45,383 bases of DNA, from the NCBI GenBank assembly GCA_019233055.1, contig JAFAMV010000123.1, forward strand, positions 1-45,383, written 5' to 3'. The DNA comes from Curvibacter sp. GTDB lineage: Bacteria; Pseudomonadota; Gammaproteobacteria; Burkholderiales; Burkholderiaceae_C. The notes under the pieces were generated by a model. It was not told the origin of the DNA and ran no database searches. It worked only from the letters and a program-made list of their open reading frames with translations. Position numbers and translations under genes: made by a program. Below, in pieces: positions 24,258 through 30,727 of the stretch. Position 1 is the stretch's first letter. The number at the start of each line of letters is the position of its first letter.

Positions 24258-25175
24258 TCAGCGCGGGGCCAGCGGCTCCATGCCCTCGGCCAGTTGCTCC
24301 GCCAGCCAGTCCATGAAGGCCTGGACGCGGCGCGGCAGATGGCGCCGGTGGGCATAGACCAGCGACACCGGGAGCGGCGGCGCGCAGAAGTCGGGCAAGA
24401 CCTCGCACAGCAGCCCGGCCTCGACCAGGGGGCGCAGGCCGGCGGCCGGCGCCTGGATCAGTCCCAGTCCGGCCAGGCAGGCCGCCTGGTAGCACTCGGT
24501 GCTGTTCACCGTCACCAGGCCCTTCATCGGCAGGCGGTGCAGCACCGGCCCTTCCATCCATTCCCAGCCCACCGGCTTGCCGCCCAGGTTGGGCAGGTAG
24601 TGCACCAGCAGGTGCTGCGACAGGTCCTGCAGGTTCTGCGGCCGGCCGTGGCGTTCCAGGTAGGCGGGGCTGGCGCAGTTGATCTGGCTGAGCTGGCCCA
24701 GCGGGCGGGCGATCAGGTCCGAATCCTCTAGCGTCCCGATGCGCAGCACGCAGTCGAAGCCCTCCTGCACCAGGTCGACGCGGCGGTCGGTGCTGCTGAT
24801 CTCGATGCTGAGCCCCGGGTGGGCCTGCAGAAAGGTCGGCAGCCGCGGCAGCACGCGCAGCCGCGCCAGGCCGGCCGGCATGTCCACCCGCAGGCGCCCG
24901 CTGAGCTGGGCCGGGCTCTGGCGGAACAGTCCGCGCAACTCCTCCATGTCGGCCAGCAGGTCCTTGCAGCGCTCGTAGAACAGCTGCCCGTCCTGGGTGA
25001 GCTGCACACGGCGGGTGGTGCGGTGCAGCAGCCGGGTGCCCAGCTCGGCTTCCAGGGCCTGGATCGCCTGCGACACGCTGGCCTTGGGACGCCCCAGGTG
25101 CTCGGCGGCGCGGGTGAAGCTGCTCAGTTCGGCCACCCGCAGGAAGGTCTGCATCGCGTCGGGAGAAGGGTGCAT
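24258..25175 (-). CDS. LysR-family transcriptional regulator
   Basis: 305 residues. The HTH covers about residues 6-64 (MQTFLRVAELSSFTRAAEHL, then KASVSQAIQALEAELGTRLLHR). The effector domain is of the CrgA/DhcR-like branch (RLRVDMPAGLARLRVLPRLP, then RRVDLVQEGFDCVLRIG). It is divergent from an SDR oxidoreductase across 111 bp of unusually AT-rich DNA with a perfect 7-bp dyad. The SDR gene is its likely target, as in many LysR/SDR pairs of this branch. The inducer is unknown. Confidence 0.93.
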   Translation of the reverse strand: MHPSPDAMQTFLRVAELSSFTRAAEHLGRPKASVSQAIQALEAELGTRLLHRTTRRVQLTQDGQLFYERCKDLLADMEELRGLFRQSPAQLSGRLRVDMPAGLARLRVLPRLPTFLQAHPGLSIEISSTDRRVDLVQEGFDCVLRIGTLEDSDLIARPLGQLSQINCASPAYLERHGRPQNLQDLSQHLLVHYLPNLGGKPVGWEWMEGPVLHRLPMKGLVTVNSTECYQAACLAGLGLIQAPAAGLRPLVEAGLLCEVLPDFCAPPLPVSLVYAHRRHLPRRVQAFMDWLAEQLAEGMEPLAPR

Positions 25176-25217
25176 GGATTGTTCGGTTTGAATGAATTAT
25201 CTGGTCTGATTATATGT

Positions 25218-25234
25218 ATTTATTTGGAATAAAT
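25218..25234. promoter_or_regulatory. AT-rich dyad ATTTATT-TGG-AATAAAT
   Basis: Perfect 7-bp inverted arms with a 3-bp spacer in the divergent LysR/SDR region. Its position 53 bp before the SDR ATG suits an operator for the LysR protein. The base composition contrasts sharply with the flanking genes. Confidence 0.6.
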
Positions 25235-25286
25235 GAATCAATAGACTCGATGCCATCTCTCAACCCAAGGCACCGAAAGGCATTCC

Positions 25287-26087
25287 ATGTCGCACGCTCT
25301 TCCTGAAACCAACTCGACCACCCCCCGCATCGCGCTCATCACCGGCGGTAGCCGGGGCCTGGGCCGCAGCATGGCCCTGGCGCTGGCCCGCCAGGGCTCG
25401 GACCTGGTCCTGACCTACCGCAGCCGCCAGGATGAAGCTCAGTCGGTGGTGGCTGCCGTCGAGGCCCTGGGCCGCCGGGCCGTGGCCCTGCCGCTCGATG
25501 TGGGGCCGGCCACCGGCATGGGCGCGCATTTCGCGGCCTTCGCCGAGGCCCTGCAGACCGCTCTGCGCACCCATTGGCAGCGCGAGCGCTTCGACGACCT
25601 GGTCAACAACGCCGGCGTCGGCGCGCATGCCCTGATCAGCGACACCGCCGAGGCCCAGTTCGACCAGTTGTTCAACCTGCATTTCAAGGGGGTGTTCTTT
25701 CTGACCCAGACCCTGCTGCCCTTGATCAACGACGGTGGCCGCATCCTCAACGTGTCCAGCGGCCTGACCCGCTTTGCCCTGCCCGGCTATGCCGCCTATG
25801 CCAGCATGAAGGGCGGCATCGAGGTGCTGACGCGCTACCTGGCCAAGGAGCTGGGGCCGCGCGGCATCTCGGTGAACGTGGTCGCGCCCGGCGCCATCGC
25901 CACCGACTTCAGCGGCGGCGCGGTGCGCGACAACCCCGAACTCAACCGCTTCGTGGCCAGCCAGACCGCCCTGGGCCGCGTCGGCCAGCCCGAGGACATC
26001 GGCTCGGTGGTGGCCGCCTTACTGGCCCCTGGCAACGGCTGGATCAACGCCCAGCGCATCGAGGCCTCCGGCGGCATGTTCCTGTGA
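25287..26087 (+). CDS. Short-chain dehydrogenase/reductase (SDR)
   Basis: 266 residues, classical SDR. The cofactor loop TGGSRGLG is at 19-26, NNAG at 107-110, Ser at 157-158, and the active-site pair Y171/K175 lies in YASMK. It oxidises or reduces an alcohol or ketone with NAD(P)(H); an Arg in TYRSRQDE after strand 2 leans towards NADPH. Substrate unknown. It is divergent from a LysR regulator. The MarR gene on the other strand ends 9 bp after its stop. Confidence 0.93.
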   Translation: MSHALPETNSTTPRIALITGGSRGLGRSMALALARQGSDLVLTYRSRQDEAQSVVAAVEALGRRAVALPLDVGPATGMGAHFAAFAEALQTALRTHWQRERFDDLVNNAGVGAHALISDTAEAQFDQLFNLHFKGVFFLTQTLLPLINDGGRILNVSSGLTRFALPGYAAYASMKGGIEVLTRYLAKELGPRGISVNVVAPGAIATDFSGGAVRDNPELNRFVASQTALGRVGQPEDIGSVVAALLAPGNGWINAQRIEASGGMFL

Positions 26088-26096
26088 TCCGAAGGC

Positions 26097-26558
26097 TCAG
26101 TCGGGTTCGCCCAGGTTGGCATGCAGGCGCTGCAGCAGGCCCTGCAACTGCTGCAGTTCGGCTGCGTCGAGCCCGTTCAGCGACCGTGCCAGCACCTCAC
26201 GGCGGGCCTTCTGCAGCACGGCGTGGGCGGCCTGCCCGGCCTCGCTGACAAACAGGCGCTGGCTGCGCCGGTCGGCCGGGTCGACCTCGGCGCGCAGCAG
26301 GCCGGATTCGAGCAGGGGGCGGATCAGCCGCGTGATCTGCGCCTTGTCGCGGCCGCTGTGGGCCACCAGATCGCGCTGGGTGCAGCCCGGGTGGCGCACG
26401 AAGAACTGCAGCGCCCGCATCTCCATGTGCGACAGGCTCTGCGGCAGGGCCGTGGCCTGGTGTCGGAGCCTGGCCTTGAGGCCGAAGACCAGGGCCTGCA
26501 GGCTTTCCAGCACCGCATCTTCAAGTGCACCGAGGGCGGATGGGGATTTGGTTGACAT
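26097..26558 (-). CDS. MarR-family transcriptional regulator
   Basis: 153 residues. The winged helix is seen in MRALQFFVRHPGCTQRDLV, then GRDKAQITRLIRPLLESGLL and the wing DRRSQRLFVSEAG. The ATG at 26558 is preferred; the open frame can extend two codons to a TTG. It is divergent from the siderophore-interacting flavoprotein with only 41 bp between the starts. Two related dyads there (26548-26568 and 26579-26601) overlap its start codon and the other gene's promoter and start, so mutual repression is likely. Confidence 0.93.
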   Translation of the reverse strand: MSTKSPSALGALEDAVLESLQALVFGLKARLRHQATALPQSLSHMEMRALQFFVRHPGCTQRDLVAHSGRDKAQITRLIRPLLESGLLRAEVDPADRRSQRLFVSEAGQAAHAVLQKARREVLARSLNGLDAAELQQLQGLLQRLHANLGEPD

Positions 26559-26568
26559 TATCAACTTG
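26548..26568. promoter_or_regulatory. MarR operator O1 (TTGGTTGA..ATCAAC half-symmetry)
   Basis: GTTGA and TCAAC arms with a 5-bp spacer. The 21-bp site matches 15 positions of the better palindrome 32 bp away. It covers the -35 of the flavoprotein gene and the start codon of marR. Confidence 0.65.
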
Positions 26569-26580
26569 TGTGTCTACTAT
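26552..26580 (+). promoter_or_regulatory. Sigma-70 promoter of the siderophore-interacting flavoprotein gene
   Basis: A perfect -35 TTGACA at 26552-26557, a 17-bp spacer and -10 TACTAT at 26575-26580 (four of six). The start of transcription would be near 26587, only 13 to 22 nt before the ATG codons at 26600 and 26609. Confidence 0.7.
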
Positions 26581-26601
26581 TGGTTGATCATATCAACCAA
26601 T
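26579..26601. promoter_or_regulatory. MarR operator O2, 10-bp perfect arms
   Basis: ATTGGTTGAT and ATCAACCAAT flank the spacer CAT. It spans the end of the -10, the predicted transcription start and the first ATG of the flavoprotein gene. It lies 32 bp (three helical turns) from O1, suiting two MarR dimers on one DNA face. Confidence 0.75.
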
Positions 26602-27424
26602 GACGACCATGAACATCCCTGAACATCTTCTCCCTGGGCGCCGCCGCTACCTTCCCGAGGTGCGGCGCGTGCGCGTGCTGCGCAGCGGACGCCCGAGCCC
26701 TGGCGTGATCAGCCTGACCCTGGGTGGCGACGCGCTGAAAGGCTTCACCAGCCTGGGTTTCGACGACCATTTCAAGCTCATGCTGCCGCCCCGGCCGGGC
26801 GCCCCCCTGGTGCTGCCGGCGCTGAGCGACGGCCGCGCGGTCTGGCCGGCCGATCTGGCGCCCGAACAGCGCCCGGTGCTGCGCGACTACACGCCGCGTC
26901 ATTTCGATCCGCAGGCCCTGGAGCTCGACATCGAGGTCGCCCTGCACGGCAGCGGCCCGGCCGAGGCCTGGGCGCGCCAGGCCCGGCCCGGCGACGAGGT
27001 CGGCATCGGGGGCCCCAAGGGCTCATTCGTGCTGCCCGAGGGGCTGGAATGGTCGGTGCTGGCCGGCGACGAGACGGCCTTGCCGGCCATCGCCCGCCGG
27101 CTTGAGGAGCTTCCAGCCTCGGCCCGGGTGCATGTCTTCATCGAAGTGGGGGATCCCCGGGACCAGCGCGCCCTGTCCAGCCGGGCCCAGGTGGACCTGC
27201 ATTGGGTGCCGCGCGCCGGGCTGGCTGCCGGACAGGCGCTGTGGCAGACGCTGCGCGATTGGTCCTTGCCGGCGGGTGTCGGTCATTGCTGGGCGGCCGG
27301 GGAGGCGAAATCCATGGCTGCGCTGCGGGCGCATTGGCTGGCGCTGGGGCAGCCTGCGGTGCTGACGCGGGTGTCCGCCTATTGGAAACAGGGCGAGCCC
27401 GGGCATCACGAGAAGCTCGGCTGA
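26600..27424 (+). CDS. Siderophore-interacting protein family flavin reductase (SIP)
   Basis: 274 residues. FAD-binding motif RDYTPR is at 95-100, GPAEAWA at 119-125, the NAD(P)H-domain segment GDETALPAI at 156-164, and the family tail VSAYWKQGEPGHHE near the C-terminus. Members reduce ferric siderophores in the cytoplasm with NAD(P)H via FAD. Control by a divergent MarR gene and the absence of a recognisable Fur box suggest it may respond to something other than iron. The first ATG sits inside operator O2; the ATG at 26609 is an alternative start. Confidence 0.92.
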   Translation: MTTMNIPEHLLPGRRRYLPEVRRVRVLRSGRPSPGVISLTLGGDALKGFTSLGFDDHFKLMLPPRPGAPLVLPALSDGRAVWPADLAPEQRPVLRDYTPRHFDPQALELDIEVALHGSGPAEAWARQARPGDEVGIGGPKGSFVLPEGLEWSVLAGDETALPAIARRLEELPASARVHVFIEVGDPRDQRALSSRAQVDLHWVPRAGLAAGQALWQTLRDWSLPAGVGHCWAAGEAKSMAALRAHWLALGQPAVLTRVSAYWKQGEPGHHEKLG

Positions 27425-27557
27425 GCCATGGCCGCCGCCGCCCGTGGCGGCATCGGGTGCTCAAATTCAATGAATCAAGGGTAAACCCTAGGGATTTGAC
27501 GCCAAAATCCGATGACTTCTGTTGAAAATTCATCCGCAGGTCACGAAATTTCCTGCA

Positions 27558-27579
27558 AAATAGCACGATCGTTCGTTTT
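27558..27579. promoter_or_regulatory. Imperfect palindrome around ACGATCGT before the tetR/fad genes
   Basis: A 22-bp site centred on the perfect core ACGATCGT with eight of eleven symmetric pairs (AAA and TTT at the ends). It lies 21 bp before the TetR ATG and is a likely autoregulatory operator. Confidence 0.55.
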
Positions 27580-27599
27580 ATTTTGTGGGCAGAATTTCC

Positions 27600-28313
27600 A
27601 TGTCAGAGACCTTGCCGGATGCCAAGCTGCAGCGCCCTGCGGGCGGTGAGCGCGGCCGTGCGGGCCGCGCCCTGCAGAAGGGCCAGCAGACCAAGGCGGC
27701 CATCGTCGACGCGGCCCTGGGGCTGGCCACCCAGATCGGCCTCGAGGGCCTGTCCATCGGGGCCCTGGCCGAAGTCACGCAGATGAGCAAGTCGGGTGTG
27801 TTCGCCCATTTCGGCTCGCGTGAAGAGCTTCAGATCTCGGTCATCCGTGAATACCATGTGCGCTTCGAGGACGAGGTCTTCTACCCGGCCATGAGCGCCC
27901 CACGCGGCCTGCCGCGCCTGCGCGCCATGTTCGCCAACTGGATGAAGCGCACCTCGGTCGAGATCGACTCGGGCTGCATCTACATCAGCGGCGCGGTGGA
28001 GTTCGACGACCGGCCCGGCCCGGTGCGCGACGCCCTGGCCAGCTCGGTCATGACCTGGCATGCCGCCATGAAGCGGGCCATCACCGTGGCCAAGCACGAG
28101 GGCCAGCTCGGCGCCGATGTCGATGAAGACCAGATGCTGTTCGAGATCCACGGCCTGATCCTGGCGCTGCACTACGAAGCCCGATTCCTGAAGAACCCCG
28201 GCTCGATCGAGCGTGCCAAGCGGGGTTTCGACAACATCCTGTCGCGCTATGGCGCCGAGGGCGCTGCCGCTGCGCCGGCCCGCACTTCCCGTTCTTCCAA
28301 ATCATCATCCTGA
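27600..28313 (+). CDS. TetR-family regulator of the beta-oxidation operon
   Basis: 237 residues from the ATG at 27600; a GTG five codons upstream is less likely. The HTH is at about residues 22-72 (KAAIVDAALGLATQIGLEGLS, then LAEVTQMSKSGVFAHFGSREEL). The C-terminal domain carries a cysteine in DSGCIYISGAVEFDD, a pattern of regulators found beside acyl-CoA dehydrogenase genes. It stands 22 bp before the dehydrogenase, so it may be co-transcribed and likely represses the operon until acyl-CoA accumulates, by analogy with other TetR regulators of fatty-acid degradation. Confidence 0.92.
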   Translation: MSETLPDAKLQRPAGGERGRAGRALQKGQQTKAAIVDAALGLATQIGLEGLSIGALAEVTQMSKSGVFAHFGSREELQISVIREYHVRFEDEVFYPAMSAPRGLPRLRAMFANWMKRTSVEIDSGCIYISGAVEFDDRPGPVRDALASSVMTWHAAMKRAITVAKHEGQLGADVDEDQMLFEIHGLILALHYEARFLKNPGSIERAKRGFDNILSRYGAEGAAAAPARTSRSSKSSS

Positions 28314-28335
28314 ATCCGCACAAGGAGAGTTCCCC

Positions 28336-30132
28336 ATGCCCAGCTACAACCCGCCCCTGCGTGACATGCAGTTCGTGCTGCACGAAGTGCTCCAGGTCAC
28401 CGACGAATTCAAGGTGATGCCGCCGCACGCCGAGATCGATGCCGACACCATCAACGCGGTGCTCGAGGAGGGGGGCAAGTTCGCCGCCGAGGTCACCTTC
28501 CCGCTCAACATCAGCGGCGACACCGAAGGTTGCGTGCTCGACAAGAGCAGCCATGAGGTGCGCACCCCCAAGGGCTTCAAGGAAGCCTATGCCCAGTACG
28601 TCGAAGGCGGTTGGGCGGCCCTGTCCTGCGATCCCGAATACGGCGGCCAGGGCCTGCCCTTCGTGGTCAACCAGTGCTTCTACGAGATGCAGAACTCGGC
28701 CAACCAGGCCTGGACCATGTACCCCGGCCTGAGCCACGGCGCCTACGAGGCCCTGCATGCGCACGGCACGCCCGAGCAGAAGCGCCTGTACCTGCCCAAG
28801 CTCACCAGCGGCGAGTGGACCGGCACCATGTGCCTGACCGAGCCGCACTGCGGCACCGACCTGGGCCTGCTGCGCACCAAGGCCGAACCGCAGGCCGACG
28901 GCAGCTACAAGATCACCGGCAACAAGATCTTCATCAGCGCCGGCGAGCACGACATGACCGCCAACATCGTGCACCTGGTGCTGGCCCGCCTGCCCGACGC
29001 GCCCCAGGGCAGCAAGGGCATCAGCCTGTTCGCGGTGCCCAAGTTCAAGGTGAATGCCGACGGCAGCCTGGGTGAGCGCAACCCGATCTACTGCGGCGGC
29101 CTCGAGCACAAGATGGGCATCCATGGCAATGCCACCGCCCAGATGGTCATCGACGGTGCCGTCGGCACCCTGGTGGGCGAGCCCAACAAGGGCCTGGCCG
29201 CGATGTTCGTGATGATGAACGCTGCCCGCCTGGGCGTGGGCAACCAGTCGCTGGGCCTGACCGAAGTCGCCTACCAGAACGCGCTGGCCTATGCCAAGGA
29301 CCGCATCCAGATGCGCTCGTTGACCGGCACCAAGGCCAAGGACAAGCCGGCCGATCCGATCATCGTCCACCCCGATGTGCGCAAGATGCTGCTGACTGCA
29401 CGCGCCTACGCCGAAGGCGGCCGCGCCATGGCCTGCTTCTGCGCGGTGCTGCTCGACAAGGAACTGCACCACCCCGACGAGAAGGTGCGCAAGGAGTCGG
29501 CCGAACTGGTCGCCCTGCTGACCCCCATCGTCAAGGCCTTCATCACCGACAACGCCTGGACCGCCACCACCGCCTGCCAGCAGGTCTTCGGCGGCCATGG
29601 CTACATCAAGGAATGGGGCATGGAGCAGTTCGTGCGCGACGCCCGCATCAACATGATCTATGAGGGCACCAACACCATCCAGTCGCTGGACCTGCTGGGC
29701 CGCAAGATCCTGGGCAACAACGGCGCCTCGCTGAAGAAGTTCGGCAAGCTGGTGGCCCAACTGGTCGAGGCCGAAGGCGTCAACGAGAAGATGGCCGAGT
29801 TCATCAACCCGCTGGCCTACCTGGGCGACCAGATGACCAAGTTCACCACCGAGATCGGCTTCAAGGGTTTCCAGAACCCCGACGAGGTGGGCGCCGCTGC
29901 GGTCGACTACCTGCGCGTGGCCGGCCACCTGGTGTTCGCCTACTTCTTCGCCCGCATGGCGTCGGTGTCGCTGCAGAAGATCGCCGCCGGCAGCACCGAC
30001 CCCTTCTACCAGGCCAAACTGCAGACCGCGCGCTTCTATTTCGCCAAGCTGTTCCCCGAGACCGCCTCGCTGATGCGCACGGCGCGTGCCGGCTCCAAGG
30101 TGTTGATGGACACCGACGCGGTCTTCGCCTGA
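28336..30132 (+). CDS. Acyl-CoA dehydrogenase with extra C-terminal domain
   Basis: 598 residues, the length of the large acyl-CoA dehydrogenase class with an additional C-terminal helical domain. Core motifs are CLTEPHCGTDLGLLRTKA, YKITGNKIFISAGEHD, RLGVGNQSLGLTEVAYQNAL and QQVFGGHGYIKEWGMEQFVRD; the catalytic Glu is probably that of MIYEGTNTIQSLDLLGRKIL. It introduces the trans-2 double bond into acyl-CoA using FAD and passes electrons to ETF. AAGGAG precedes the ATG at 28336. It opens the operon that continues with FadB- and FadA-like genes. Confidence 0.96.
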   Translation: MPSYNPPLRDMQFVLHEVLQVTDEFKVMPPHAEIDADTINAVLEEGGKFAAEVTFPLNISGDTEGCVLDKSSHEVRTPKGFKEAYAQYVEGGWAALSCDPEYGGQGLPFVVNQCFYEMQNSANQAWTMYPGLSHGAYEALHAHGTPEQKRLYLPKLTSGEWTGTMCLTEPHCGTDLGLLRTKAEPQADGSYKITGNKIFISAGEHDMTANIVHLVLARLPDAPQGSKGISLFAVPKFKVNADGSLGERNPIYCGGLEHKMGIHGNATAQMVIDGAVGTLVGEPNKGLAAMFVMMNAARLGVGNQSLGLTEVAYQNALAYAKDRIQMRSLTGTKAKDKPADPIIVHPDVRKMLLTARAYAEGGRAMACFCAVLLDKELHHPDEKVRKESAELVALLTPIVKAFITDNAWTATTACQQVFGGHGYIKEWGMEQFVRDARINMIYEGTNTIQSLDLLGRKILGNNGASLKKFGKLVAQLVEAEGVNEKMAEFINPLAYLGDQMTKFTTEIGFKGFQNPDEVGAAAVDYLRVAGHLVFAYFFARMASVSLQKIAAGSTDPFYQAKLQTARFYFAKLFPETASLMRTARAGSKVLMDTDAVFA

Positions 30133-30185
30133 GCCCGTCCCACCAGTCCGTGAACCGACCCGACCGACGACCAGGAGACGCGACC

Positions 30186-30623
30186 ATGATCCGGACCCTT
30201 CTAGCCGCCGCCGCGCTGGCCCTGGCCTTGCCCGCCATGGCACAGATGAGCCCGGTGGGCCTGTGGCGCAACGTGGATGACCAGACCGGCGAGACCAAGG
30301 GCGAAATCCGCATCGAGGCGGATGCCGCCGGCGGCGGGGCGCTGCACGGCGTCATCGCCAAGGTGCTCAAGGACGATGCCAAGGCCAACTGCGATGCCTG
30401 CACCGATGACCGCAAGGGCAAGCCGGTGCTGGGCCTCGAGATCATCCGCGGCGCGAAGAAGGCCGAGGGCCAGGACCTCTGGGAGGGCGGCACCATCCTC
30501 GACCCTGAAAACGGCAAGACCTACCGCCTGACGCTGCGGCCGCAGGACGGCGGCAGCCGGCTCCAGGTGCGCGGCTACATCGGGCCCTTCTACCGGACCC
30601 AGGTCTGGATCCGCGAGCCCTGA
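30186..30623 (+). CDS. DUF2147 exported protein
   Basis: 145 residues with a signal peptide ending at AMAQ (about residue 20). The mature part has the DUF2147 pattern: SPVGLWRNVDDQTGETKGEIRI, a CDACTDDRKGKPVLGLEII stretch with two Cys, GGTILDPENGKTYR and a C-terminal LQVRGYIGPFYRTQVWIR. The fold is expected to be a small lipocalin-like beta barrel in the periplasm. Its role inside a beta-oxidation operon is unknown; it might bind a fatty acid, which is inference. It is 53 bp after the dehydrogenase stop. Confidence 0.88.
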   Translation: MIRTLLAAAALALALPAMAQMSPVGLWRNVDDQTGETKGEIRIEADAAGGGALHGVIAKVLKDDAKANCDACTDDRKGKPVLGLEIIRGAKKAEGQDLWEGGTILDPENGKTYRLTLRPQDGGSRLQVRGYIGPFYRTQVWIREP

Positions 30624-30627
30624 GGCC

Positions 30628-30649
30628 CCGGTCCGGCCGGCCGGACCGG
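30628..30649. repeat. Perfect 22-bp GC palindrome between operon genes
   Basis: CCGGTCCGGCC followed directly by its reverse complement, 4 bp after the DUF2147 stop. There is no T-run, so it is more likely an RNA-stabilising structure or partial terminator that tunes downstream expression. Confidence 0.6.
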
Positions 30650-30727
30650 CGCTTCCAACACCCATGAGTTCAACGCCCCTGCGGGGGCTCCGGAGCCGCC
30701 CCCAGGCGCTCCGTCAGGAGAGCAGAG

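Noticed and set aside
26579..26601. FNR box (TTGAT-ATCAA) upstream of the SIP gene
   Set aside because: The half-sites are separated by three bases rather than four, and the longer 10-bp symmetry beside a marR gene fits a MarR operator better.
30664..30727. Short open frame starting ATGAGTTCAACG before the FadB-like gene
   Set aside because: Its translation is Arg/Pro-rich and overlaps the real gene out of frame; no ribosome binding site or homology.
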